Shown here one piece after another: positions 7,598-15,748 of a stretch of 25,398 nucleotides of DNA. The position numbers and the translations under genes are program-made. The notes under the pieces are model-generated. The model did no database searches, was not told the DNA's origin, and saw only the letters and a program-made list of their open reading frames with translations. How positions within the stretch are numbered: position 1 is the first letter of the stretch; each line of letters opens with the position of its first letter. The stretch spans positions 1-25,398 of the forward strand of contig CAMYIQ010000126.1 in assembly GCA_947258465.1 (NCBI GenBank), given 5' to 3'. This stretch comes from an uncultured Erythrobacter sp. (lineage in GTDB: Bacteria; Pseudomonadota; Alphaproteobacteria; Sphingomonadales; Sphingomonadaceae).

Positions 7598-8224
7598 GTG
7601 AGCGGTAAGGACATCGACGATTTGCGCAGCCGCTTCGCGCGTGAGGCAATGGCGCTGCTGGAGCGCACCGGCGAGGAAGTCACCCGGACCCGGCTCGCAG
7701 CCGAGCTGGGCGTCGCGCGCAGCCGGATGGAAACGGTCTTTCCCGAAGATGGCGACCTTTTCGACGCCATCACCGCCGAATGGTTCGCGCCCAAGCTGGC
7801 CGTGATGGACGAAGTCATGGCTTCCGATCTGCCGCCCCGGCGCAAGATGTACGAATTTTTTGCCCGGCGCTTTCGGCTGTTGCGGCAGAACTTCCGCGAC
7901 GATCCGGCCACCTTCAACCTCTATGTCGAGATGGGGGAGCGCTATTTCGAATATGCGCGCAGCTATATCGATCTGGGCGACCACTATCTGTGCGAACTCA
8001 TCGCGGAGGCGCAGGCCGAAGGCTTCCTCGAGGGGCTCGATGTCGATACGGCCATGTCGCTGATCAACCAGATGGTGCTGTGCTACATCCAACCCTATAT
8101 GATCGCCATGCTCAACGAGCGGCTGAGCGAGGAGAAGCTCGCGCTTATCGTGGCGGCGATTTTCGATGGGCTGGACGCGAAGGATGGCGGTGCGCGCGGC
8201 ACGCGGGACATCCGCGCCGCCTAA
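7598..8224 (+). CDS. TetR/AcrR-family transcriptional regulator
   Basis: The 208-residue product is helical throughout. The N-terminal 55 residues give a TetR-type DNA-binding domain (FAREAMALLERTGEEVTRTRLAAELGVARSRMETVFPEDGDLFDAI), in which ELGVARSRMETVF is the recognition part and takes the place of the usual GVSxGTLYxYF. The rest is a ligand/dimer domain without a recognisable pocket signature. I chose the GTG at 7598, with GGGAG 9 bases upstream; a TTG at 7565 in the same frame would add 11 residues with no TetR similarity. The regulator follows the acyltransferase/DUF1295 pair by 73 bases and may control it, though nothing shows this directly. Its stop overlaps the stop of the convergent perM-like gene by 4 bases. 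Confidence 0.87.
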   Translation: MSGKDIDDLRSRFAREAMALLERTGEEVTRTRLAAELGVARSRMETVFPEDGDLFDAITAEWFAPKLAVMDEVMASDLPPRRKMYEFFARRFRLLRQNFRDDPATFNLYVEMGERYFEYARSYIDLGDHYLCELIAEAQAEGFLEGLDVDTAMSLINQMVLCYIQPYMIAMLNERLSEEKLALIVAAIFDGLDAKDGGARGTRDIRAA

Positions 8225-9315
8225 TCGGGCTGATGATCTGCGGTGTGCGCCGCAGCCGGGGCGCGCTGTTCGGCGAATATGCTCCACCCTGCCAGGAAAA
8301 GCCCGCAAACCAGCGGGCCGACGACGATGCCCGACAGACCCATCATGGCGATCCCGCCCAGCGTGGTGACGAGAATGAGCCAGTCGGGTATGCCCGTGTC
8401 CCGACCGACGAGGATCGGACGCAGGACGTTGTCTGCCATGCCGATCAGCGCAACGCCGGACACGATGACGGCGATTCCTTCCCAGATCGCCCCGGTTGCC
8501 AGCAAATAGATTGCCGCCGGCACCCAGACGATTGCCGGGCCGAGCGCGGGCAGCAGCGAAGCGATCGCCATGATCACGCCGAGCAGCAGGACCGAGGGCA
8601 CCCCCACGATCCAGAAGGTCAGCGCCCCCAGCGCGCCCTGTACCAGGCCGACCACGACCGAACCCTTGATCGTGGCGCGCACGATGGTGAGGAAGCGCTC
8701 CGCCAGCCGGTCGGCAACCCCGCGCTCCATCGGCAGCGCCGCGAGCACGGCATCGCCAACCATGCGCCCGTCGCGCAGCAGGAAAAAGCCGACATAGAGC
8801 GCGATACCGAAGCTGAGAACGAAACCGAATACGCTGCCGCCGATAGCGAGCGCTTGCTGCGCGATCAGCCCGAGGCTGGCCTGGACAAAGGCCGTCACGC
8901 GCTCCTGCACGGCACTTAGCTCGCCGAAGCCGGCACTTGCCAGCGATGTCTGTATATTGGCGGGAAGAGCGCTGAAGACCTGCTCGAAATACATCGCGAC
9001 GTCGATATCGCCTGCGCTGAACGCCAGGAAGAGCCCGGCCGCCTCATCGACCACGGCACTGCCGATCCATAGAGACGGCAAAACCACAGCGAAAAGGATC
9101 ACCACCATGCTGGCCAGCGCCGACTGGCTTTCCTTCCCCGGGCGCCGGAGAAGAAACCAGCGGTAGAGCGGCTGAAAGACGATCGCGCCCATCGCCGCCC
9201 AGAGCAGCGGGCGGGCGAAGGGAAGGACCACCATTAGCAACGCCAAGGTGACAAGACCCAAAAAGAGCAGAAAACCCCGCTGTTCGACCGATTCGGTTGT
9301 CCGCTCTGCGCTCAT
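8221..9315 (-). CDS. AI-2E family transporter (PerM-like)
   Basis: The 364-residue membrane protein shows the PerM/AI-2E layout: two or three N-terminal spans, a long central segment of about 100 residues without spans (about 95-155), then a run of spans including the conserved LPALGPAIVWVPAAIYLL (255-272) and DNVLRPILVGRDTGIPDWLILVTTLGG (295-321). Members have been linked to export of autoinducer-2 or, in other bacteria, to sodium/proton exchange, so the substrate cannot be named. An ATG at 9387 is also in frame, but it lies inside gyrB; the ATG at 9315 sits 4 bases after the gyrB stop and gives the usual short cytoplasmic N-terminus. It is therefore probably read from the gyrB transcript. 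Confidence 0.9.
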   Translation of the reverse strand: MSAERTTESVEQRGFLLFLGLVTLALLMVVLPFARPLLWAAMGAIVFQPLYRWFLLRRPGKESQSALASMVVILFAVVLPSLWIGSAVVDEAAGLFLAFSAGDIDVAMYFEQVFSALPANIQTSLASAGFGELSAVQERVTAFVQASLGLIAQQALAIGGSVFGFVLSFGIALYVGFFLLRDGRMVGDAVLAALPMERGVADRLAERFLTIVRATIKGSVVVGLVQGALGALTFWIVGVPSVLLLGVIMAIASLLPALGPAIVWVPAAIYLLATGAIWEGIAVIVSGVALIGMADNVLRPILVGRDTGIPDWLILVTTLGGIAMMGLSGIVVGPLVCGLFLAGWSIFAEQRAPAAAHTADHQPD

Positions 9316-9319
9316 CCGG

Positions 9320-11851
9320 TCAAATGTCCAGATTGGCGACGTTGAGCGCGTTGTCCTGAATGAACTCGCGGCGCGGTTCGACCACATCGCCCATCAGGCG
9401 GGTGAAGATCTCGTCGGTCACATCCGCATCTTCGACCTTGACCTGCAACAGCGCGCGGTTGTCGGGGTCGAGCGTGGTCTCCCACAACTGCTCGGCGTTC
9501 ATTTCGCCCAGCCCCTTATAGCGCTGTATCTTCTGGCCCTTGCGCCCCGCGGCCATGACGGCGTCGAGCAGCTGCGTCGGCAGCGTGATCGCATCATCCG
9601 CGAGGGTGACGACATCCTCTTCCACGTCGCTCGCATCGACCTCTTCAGGCTCTGCCGTGGTGCCGCCACGGACCAATCGCAGGGGCGAGGAATAGACGTC
9701 GGCAAAGTCCTGCGCGATCCGGTCGAGCTTGCGCGCTTCGGCACTGTCGAGGAACGCCGGATCGATTTCGTGAACGTCGGTTACGCCGCGCCAGACCCGA
9801 TTGAGCCGGACCTTGCCGTCCTCGCCGATCTCCGCGCTCCAGCGCGCTTCGGGATCGCCCATCTGAAGGTGCTTGGCCGCACGCTCGATCGCTGCCGAGC
9901 GGTCACTCGCAGGAGCAAGCGCACCCGCAATCGCCATCGCCTCGATCAGGTCGGTCTTGTATTTGCGCGGCACGAAGCCGAGCAGGTTGCGCATCCGCAA
10001 TCCGTGCTCGACAAGCGCTTCGAGTTCGCCCCCGCCGCGCGCGGCGCCGCCCTGCGCTTCGAGCACGCGCCCCTCGAGCCCCTGCGCGATCAAATAGCGA
10101 TCATAGGCCGCCTGGTCCTTGAGATAGACTTCGCTCTTTCCACGCGCCACCTTGTAGAGCGGCGGCTGCGCAATGAAGAGATGCCCGGCCTTGACGATTT
10201 CGGGCATCTGGCGGTGGAAGAAGGTGAGCAGCAAGGTGCGAATATGCGCGCCGTCGACATCGGCGTCGGTCATGATCACGATCTTGTGGTAGCGCAGTTT
10301 TTCCAGATCGAATTCGTCACGCAGGCCCGTGCCCATCGCCTGGATCAGCGTGCCCACTTCCTTCGAGGAAATGATCCGGTCGAAGCGCGCGCGTTCGACA
10401 TTGAGGATCTTACCCTTCAGCGGCAGGATCGCCTGCGTCTTGCGATCGCGGCCCTGCTTGGCGCTGCCGCCTGCCGAATCACCCTCGACCAGGAAGAGTT
10501 CGCAGTTTTCGGGATTGCGATCCTGACAATCTGCCAGCTTGCCCGGCAGCGAGGCGATACTCATCGCGCCCTTGCGGCTCATCTCGCGCGCCCGGCGCGC
10601 GGCTTCACGCGCGGCAGCGGCATCGATGATCTTCTGGACGATGGCCTTGGCCTCGTTGGGATTTTCCTCGAGCCATTCGCCCATCTTCTCGCCCATCAGC
10701 GATTCGAGCGGCTGACGGACTTCGGAACTGACCAGCTTGTCCTTGGTCTGGCTAGAGAATTTGGGATCGGGCAGTTTGACCGAGACGATCGCGGTCAGGC
10801 CTTCGCGCATATCCTCGCCCGACAGCGAGACCTTTTCCTTCTTCAGCAATCCCGAATTTGACGCGTAGTTGTTGAGCGTCCGGGTCAGCGCGGTGCGGAA
10901 GGCGGCGAGGTGCGTGCCGCCATCGCGCTGCGGAATGTTGTTGGTGAAGGTGAGGACGTTTTCGTAATAGCTGTCGTTCCATTCGAGAGCGACATCGATG
11001 CCGATGCCGTCCTTCTCGGCCGACACCGCGATGGGTTCGGCCACCAGCGCCTGCTTGTTGCGGTCGAGATATTTGACGAAGGCGGCAATCCCGCCTTCAT
11101 AGAACAGATCGTGCTCGAGCGGTTCCTCATGGCGCTTGTCGCGCAAAAGGATGCGCACGCCCGAATTGAGGAAGGCGAGCTCGCGATAGCGGTGCTCGAG
11201 CTTCTCGAAGTCGAATTCGGTGACGTTCTTGAAGGTCTCTTCCGACGCCTTGAAGGTAACCCGTGTGCCCTTCTTGAACCCGTTTTCGTCGGGGTTCTGC
11301 TCGACCTTCGGTGCATCGCCCACGACGCGCAGGGATTCCACGGCATCGCCGTGTTCGAAGCGCATCCAGTGTTCCTTGCCGTCGCGCCAGATGGTCAGTT
11401 CGAGCCATTCGGACAGCGCGTTGACGACCGAAACGCCCACGCCGTGCAGGCCGCCCGAAACCTTGTAGGCATTGTCGTCGCTGGTGTTTTCGAACTTACC
11501 GCCCGCGTGCAGCTGGGTCATGATGACCTCGGCCGCGGACACGCCTTCTTCCTTGTGCATGTCGACCGGGATGCCGCGGCCATTATCCTCGACCGAGACC
11601 GAGCCGTCGGGATTGAGCTCGATCAGGACGAGATCGCAATGCCCCGCCAGCGCTTCGTCGATGGCGTTGTCCGACACCTCGAACACCATGTGGTGCAGGC
11701 CCGATCCGTCGTCGGTATCGCCGATATACATGCCGGGGCGTTTGCGCACCGCGTCGAGGCCTTTGAGGACCTTGATCGAATCAGCGCCGTAACCGTTCTT
11801 TTTCGGCGCTTCCGCGCCCGTGTTTTCAGGGGTATCGTCCATGCCGATCAT
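9320..11851 (-). CDS. gyrB: DNA gyrase subunit B
   Basis: This 843-residue protein is the ATPase subunit of gyrase, which introduces negative supercoils with GyrA. The GHKL ATPase domain has FEVSDNAIDEA (catalytic E58), DNGRGIPV (89-96) and GGLHGVGVSVVNALS (133-147). The transducer domain follows to about 390. The TOPRIM domain carries EGDSAGGSAKQGRDR (456-470) and DADVDGAH (529-536). The C-terminal tail contains QRYKGLGEMNAEQLWETT (776-793), which is typical of GyrB and argues against ParE. A 170-200 residue insert between TOPRIM and tail, with an acidic patch near 735-750, is usual in Gram-negative GyrB. Two starts, at codons 1 and 4, are close together. The gene is divergent from sdaA with a 120-base shared upstream region. 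Confidence 0.98.
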   Translation of the reverse strand: MIGMDDTPENTGAEAPKKNGYGADSIKVLKGLDAVRKRPGMYIGDTDDGSGLHHMVFEVSDNAIDEALAGHCDLVLIELNPDGSVSVEDNGRGIPVDMHKEEGVSAAEVIMTQLHAGGKFENTSDDNAYKVSGGLHGVGVSVVNALSEWLELTIWRDGKEHWMRFEHGDAVESLRVVGDAPKVEQNPDENGFKKGTRVTFKASEETFKNVTEFDFEKLEHRYRELAFLNSGVRILLRDKRHEEPLEHDLFYEGGIAAFVKYLDRNKQALVAEPIAVSAEKDGIGIDVALEWNDSYYENVLTFTNNIPQRDGGTHLAAFRTALTRTLNNYASNSGLLKKEKVSLSGEDMREGLTAIVSVKLPDPKFSSQTKDKLVSSEVRQPLESLMGEKMGEWLEENPNEAKAIVQKIIDAAAAREAARRAREMSRKGAMSIASLPGKLADCQDRNPENCELFLVEGDSAGGSAKQGRDRKTQAILPLKGKILNVERARFDRIISSKEVGTLIQAMGTGLRDEFDLEKLRYHKIVIMTDADVDGAHIRTLLLTFFHRQMPEIVKAGHLFIAQPPLYKVARGKSEVYLKDQAAYDRYLIAQGLEGRVLEAQGGAARGGGELEALVEHGLRMRNLLGFVPRKYKTDLIEAMAIAGALAPASDRSAAIERAAKHLQMGDPEARWSAEIGEDGKVRLNRVWRGVTDVHEIDPAFLDSAEARKLDRIAQDFADVYSSPLRLVRGGTTAEPEEVDASDVEEDVVTLADDAITLPTQLLDAVMAAGRKGQKIQRYKGLGEMNAEQLWETTLDPDNRALLQVKVEDADVTDEIFTRLMGDVVEPRREFIQDNALNVANLDI

Positions 11852-11971
11852 ATAGGCTTTCGGCGGCGGAAATCCAAAGTTTTGGCGCCGATTTTACCCA
11901 CAGATTGACGTCTCGCCGGTTTCAGCTGCAACCGGTTGATTTCGGCATGCGAAAAGCGCATCCCGCGAGCT

Positions 11972-13354
11972 ATGCTTTCGGTGCTCGACATCTTCCGGAT
12001 CGGGATCGGTCCTTCATCCTCTCACACGGTCGGGCCGATGCGGATCGCGCGGACATTCATATGGGGGCTGGCGAAGTCGGGACGGCTCGAACGTACCGCG
12101 CGTATCGCGGTCGAACTGCAGGGCTCGCTCGCGCTGACCGGCGTGGGGCACGGCACGGTCGATGCCTCGATCCTCGGCCTCATGGGTTTCGCGCCCGACA
12201 CGACCTGTCCCGACGAGGCGGCGGACGCGCTTGATCGGGTGCGGAACGACAAATCGCTCGCGCTTGGCGGCAAGAGTAAGATCGCTTTCGATCCCGCAAC
12301 CGATATCGATCTTGCCGGGCATATCATTCCGGATTTGCACCCCAACGGCATGATGTTGACGGCCTACGCTGACGACGGCGCGCAACTTTCGCAGCGAACC
12401 TATTACTCGACCGGTGGGGGCTTCGTTGCTTCCGACGCGCAATTGAAGCGCAAGCCGAAGGACGACCGGATCAATACCGGTACGCAGGTGCCACACGATT
12501 TCGGCTCGGCCGAGGAATTGCTGGCTGCCTGCGCAAGCACGGGCCTGCCTATCGCACATCTGGTACTTGCCAACGAAGACGCATTTCGCCCGCGCGAAAA
12601 GACACTGGCGGGCATCGACCGTGTCGCAGCGGCGATGGACCAGTGCATCGATCGCGGGCTGTCGCAGCGCGGCATCCTGCCCGGCGGATTGAAGGTTGCG
12701 CGGCGCGCGCCCGATCTGTGGGACAAGCTGTCCGCCAACCCGCAGTCGAACGAGCGCGAGCAATTGTTCGACTGGCTCAACTGCTACGCCATGGCGGTGA
12801 ACGAGGAAAACGCCGCTGGCGGCCGCGTGGTGACCGCGCCGACCAATGGTGCGGCCGGGATCATCCCGGCGGTGATCCGCTTCTATTGCGAGGAGGAAGG
12901 CGCGCGTTGCCACGAGAAGCGCCGTACCTTCCTGCTGACTGCCGGGGCGATCGGCCTGCTCTACAAACAGCGCGCCAGCATTTCGGGGGCGGAGATGGGC
13001 TGTCAGGGCGAAGTCGGCGTTGCCTGTTCGATGGCGGCCGGCGGGCTCGCCGCGCTGTGGGGCGCGTCGCCGCAACAGGTCGCCTGCGCGGCGGAGATCG
13101 GCATGGAGCACAATCTCGGTCTCACCTGCGATCCGGTCGGCGGACTGGTCCAGGTGCCGTGTATCGAACGCAACGCCATCGGCGCGGTAAAGGCGGTCAA
13201 TGCCGCACGTCTCGCGCTCCATCGGACGGGCGCGGAAAGCTGCGTCAGTCTGGACCAGGTGATCGAAACGATGCGCCAGACCGGGATCGACATGTCGACC
13301 AAATATAAGGAGACCAGCCAGGGCGGGCTGGCGGTGAACGTCATCGAATGTTGA
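11972..13354 (+). CDS. sdaA: L-serine ammonia-lyase, iron-sulfur dependent, single-chain
   Basis: The 460-residue enzyme converts L-serine to pyruvate and ammonia with a [4Fe-4S] cluster. Both halves of the single-chain type are present: the beta domain begins MLSVLDIFRIGIGPSSSHTVGPM, and the alpha domain has TAPTNGAAGIIPAV (288-301) and the cluster cysteines C344 (EMGCQGEVG), C386 (LTCDPVGG) and C397 (VPCIERN). The last residue is cysteine 460 (VIEC). In the Legionella enzyme the C-terminal cysteine occupies the open iron site as a built-in inhibitor, so the same tail-in-mouth arrangement is expected here. An upstream ATT/TTG-type extension to 11936 is open, but the ATG at 11972 matches the usual family start. 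The stop overlaps the ZIP gene start by 7 bases. Confidence 0.96.
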   Translation: MLSVLDIFRIGIGPSSSHTVGPMRIARTFIWGLAKSGRLERTARIAVELQGSLALTGVGHGTVDASILGLMGFAPDTTCPDEAADALDRVRNDKSLALGGKSKIAFDPATDIDLAGHIIPDLHPNGMMLTAYADDGAQLSQRTYYSTGGGFVASDAQLKRKPKDDRINTGTQVPHDFGSAEELLAACASTGLPIAHLVLANEDAFRPREKTLAGIDRVAAAMDQCIDRGLSQRGILPGGLKVARRAPDLWDKLSANPQSNEREQLFDWLNCYAMAVNEENAAGGRVVTAPTNGAAGIIPAVIRFYCEEEGARCHEKRRTFLLTAGAIGLLYKQRASISGAEMGCQGEVGVACSMAAGGLAALWGASPQQVACAAEIGMEHNLGLTCDPVGGLVQVPCIERNAIGAVKAVNAARLALHRTGAESCVSLDQVIETMRQTGIDMSTKYKETSQGGLAVNVIEC

Positions 13355-14055
13355 CGCTGTTCGCAGTGGTGGGCGCGGTGTCGGGAGCGCTGGTCCTGGG
13401 CGCTGTCTGGGGCCTCTACGGGACCTTCCGCGCGCGTGTGGAAGGTGTGGTGGTCGCCATTGCGGGCGGAGCGCTGTTGCTTTCGCTGGTGCTCGACCTC
13501 GTACAGCCCGCAATCGAGAAGAGTTCCATGATAACCGCGCTGCTGGGGGTTTTGGCGGGGGCGGGGATCTTCGCGGTGGTCGACTACTGGATAGACGAGA
13601 AATGGGGCTCGCAAGGTGGCGGCGGAATGCTCGCCGCGGTCACGCTCGATGGTATTCCCGAAAACCTCGCGCTTGGTGTGGCCCTGATCGGTGCGGGGGT
13701 GCACGAAGCGGCGGCGCTGGCGGGATCGATCCTGATCTCCAACCTGCCCGAAGCGGCCGGCGGAGCACGGTCGATGCGCGAAGAGCAGGCGTTTTCCAAG
13801 GGGCACATACTCGCGATATGGGCGGGAACCGCCGCAATCCTGTCGCTGGCGGCGCTGCTGGGGAACACGCTGTTTGCCGCGCTCAATCAAGATCTTCTGG
13901 CGTTTATAAGCTGTGTCGCGGCTGGCGCGGTCGCGGCAAGCCTGACGACCGAAATCATGCCCAAGGCGCACGAACAGGCGCGCCATTGGGCAGGCTTTGC
14001 GACGGCGGTGGGATTGCTGCTGGCTCTGGTGCTGCATTCGCTGGGCGGTGGATAG
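13348..14055 (+). CDS. ZIP-family (ZupT-like) metal transporter
   Basis: This 235-residue membrane protein has about eight hydrophobic segments. The paired motifs expected in ZIP transmembrane helices 4 and 5 are recognisable but altered: TLDGIPENLALGVAL (99-113) for the usual HNFPEGLA, and VHEAAALAGSILISNLPEA (118-136) for HEIPxE/HNIPEG. Such proteins move zinc, iron or manganese into the cytoplasm; which metal is not readable here. The missing first histidine of the helix 4 motif (D101 instead) suggests altered selectivity. Its ATG lies within the last codons of sdaA, giving a 7-base overlap and probable translational coupling to an iron-sulfur enzyme. A short gap of 39 bases separates it from the downstream acyl-CoA ligase. 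Confidence 0.85.
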   Translation: MLTLFAVVGAVSGALVLGAVWGLYGTFRARVEGVVVAIAGGALLLSLVLDLVQPAIEKSSMITALLGVLAGAGIFAVVDYWIDEKWGSQGGGGMLAAVTLDGIPENLALGVALIGAGVHEAAALAGSILISNLPEAAGGARSMREEQAFSKGHILAIWAGTAAILSLAALLGNTLFAALNQDLLAFISCVAAGAVAASLTTEIMPKAHEQARHWAGFATAVGLLLALVLHSLGGG

Positions 14056-14094
14056 GCTATCGACAGCGCGGCGATTGGCCCTAGTGTAAACAGC

Positions 14095-15648
14095 ATGGGA
14101 GAAAAACAGATAGCCGCGCTGGCCGAACCCTTCGGCAGCTTTCCACACATCATCGCCGACAACGCCGCCGCCTTGGGCGGGCAAGTCGCCATACGCGACG
14201 ACGAGGCCGAGTTAAGCTGGGCCGAGCTGGGCGACAGGGTCGAACGGATCGCCGCCCGGTTGGTCGAGGATGGGCTTGAGCGGGGCCAGTCGGTCGCGAT
14301 CCTGGGCTATTCCTCGATTCCCTATGCGCTCGTGTTTCTCGCCGCCATTCGCGCTGGGGGCGTGGCCGCGCCGCTGACCACCAGCGCCAGCCCCGGCCAG
14401 CTTGCCGGGATGGCGCGCGATTCGGGCGCGCGTCACATCTTCGTCGATCGCGCGAAGCTGGCCGAACTGGGCGAGGATTGCTTCGCGGGCATGACGCGAA
14501 TCGTGCTCGACGAGGAACTCGACGGTTGGATGGCGGCGGAAGGGACCATGGCGCCAGCCTACGATCCGCAGCCGGGCGATCCGTTCAACATCATCTATTC
14601 CAGCGGGACGACAGGCACGCCCAAGGGCATTGTGCATTCGCATCTCATGCGCTGGCGTCAATTCGCGTCGACTGCGGTAAGCTGGCTCGAAAGCGGCCTG
14701 CCGGTCCGCACGCTGGCATCCACGCCGCTCTATTCGAATACCACCATGGTCGCCTTCCTGCCGCCGCTTCTTGCGGGCGGGACGGTGCGGGTGATGCGTA
14801 AATTCGATTGTTTGCGCTGGCTCGAATGGGCGCAGGAAGACCGGACGAGCGCGACCATGCTGGTGCCGGTGCAATATCGCCGCCTGATGCAGGAGCCGCG
14901 CTTCGACGAATTCGACCTTTCGGCGCTGCAGCTCAAATACTGCACCTCGGCGCCCTTCCCCGCCGAACTCAAGCGCGAAGTGCTTGCGCGGATGCCCGGC
15001 GCGCTGATCGAAATCTACTCGATGACCGAAGGCGGGGTCGTTTGCCTGCTCGAAGCGCACAAGTTTCCCGACAAGCTGCACACGGTCGGGCGTCCCGCCC
15101 CGGGAAGCGAACTGAAAGTGCTCGATGATGAGGATATTCCGGTGGCCCCGGGCGAGGCGGGCAACCTGATCGGGCGCAGCCAGACGATGATGGAAGGTTA
15201 CAAGAACCAGCCCGATAAGACGCGTGAGGGATACTGGACCGATCCCGATACGGGCGAGGTCTGGCAGCGGATGGGGGATATCGGCCGCGTCGATGCAGAG
15301 GGGTTCGTCGAACTGGTCGGACGCGCGAAAGACATGATTATTTCGGGCGGGTTCAATATCTTCCCGGTCGATCTGGAAGACGAACTCGTCCGTGAGGATG
15401 ACGTGGTCGAGGCGGCGGTGATCGGTTTGCCGAGCGAGCGCTGGGGCGAAACCCCGGTCGGCTTCGTGACCGTTCGGGATGGCGCTCGCGACTGCGAGGC
15501 GATTCTGGCAGGCGTCAACGCACGGCTGGGCAAGACGCAGCGCCTCGCCCAACTCCACGCGATCAACGAAATGCCGCGCAGCCATATCGGCAAGCTGCTC
15601 AAGACAGATCTGCGCGAGGAAGCGGAGCGGCGCGGCCTGCCCGAATAG
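14095..15648 (+). CDS. AMP-forming acyl-CoA ligase (class I adenylate-forming family)
   Basis: The 517-residue enzyme activates a carboxylic acid as acyl-AMP and then as the CoA thioester. The P-loop YSSGTTGTPKG (168-178), the IYSMTEGG motif (307-314), the GDIGR segment with D395 for ribose binding, the hinge GRAKDMIISGGFNIFPVDLED (409-429) and the catalytic lysine K500 in RSHIGKLLK are all intact. This places it with fatty-acid and aromatic-acid CoA ligases such as FadD, but the substrate pocket cannot be read with confidence. It is close in size to medium-chain ligases. It follows the sdaA-ZIP pair on the same strand and may share their transcript. A short hairpin lies about 50 bases after its stop. 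Confidence 0.93.
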   Translation: MGEKQIAALAEPFGSFPHIIADNAAALGGQVAIRDDEAELSWAELGDRVERIAARLVEDGLERGQSVAILGYSSIPYALVFLAAIRAGGVAAPLTTSASPGQLAGMARDSGARHIFVDRAKLAELGEDCFAGMTRIVLDEELDGWMAAEGTMAPAYDPQPGDPFNIIYSSGTTGTPKGIVHSHLMRWRQFASTAVSWLESGLPVRTLASTPLYSNTTMVAFLPPLLAGGTVRVMRKFDCLRWLEWAQEDRTSATMLVPVQYRRLMQEPRFDEFDLSALQLKYCTSAPFPAELKREVLARMPGALIEIYSMTEGGVVCLLEAHKFPDKLHTVGRPAPGSELKVLDDEDIPVAPGEAGNLIGRSQTMMEGYKNQPDKTREGYWTDPDTGEVWQRMGDIGRVDAEGFVELVGRAKDMIISGGFNIFPVDLEDELVREDDVVEAAVIGLPSERWGETPVGFVTVRDGARDCEAILAGVNARLGKTQRLAQLHAINEMPRSHIGKLLKTDLREEAERRGLPE

Positions 15649-15695
15649 AGCAGGCGCAGGCCTTGCGTCGGATTATCTTTTGATATTAGGTATAT

Positions 15696-15715
15696 CCTTC
15701 GATTTTCATCGAAGG
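15696..15715. terminator. Perfect 8-bp hairpin between acyl-CoA ligase and lipoprotein genes (possible weak terminator)
   Basis: CCTTCGAT pairs with ATCGAAGG across a TTTC loop. It stands in an AT-rich patch, the only one in the intergenic gap, 47 bases after the ligase stop and 33 bases before the lipoprotein start. There is no clear U-run on the plus strand, so termination would be weak; it could equally be an operator or an element in the lipoprotein leader. Confidence 0.35.
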
Positions 15716-15748
15716 GTCGCATTCTTCCATCAGTGTGAGGGGGCAAGA

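Noticed and set aside
9248..10861. 537-codon open frame opposite gyrB and perM
   Set aside because: It spans two real genes on the other strand and its composition follows their codon bias.
12014..13513. 499-codon open frame opposite sdaA
   Set aside because: Shadow of sdaA and the ZIP gene; low-complexity arginine-rich product.
14212..15585. 457-codon open frame opposite the acyl-CoA ligase
   Set aside because: Shadow frame with no recognisable motif.
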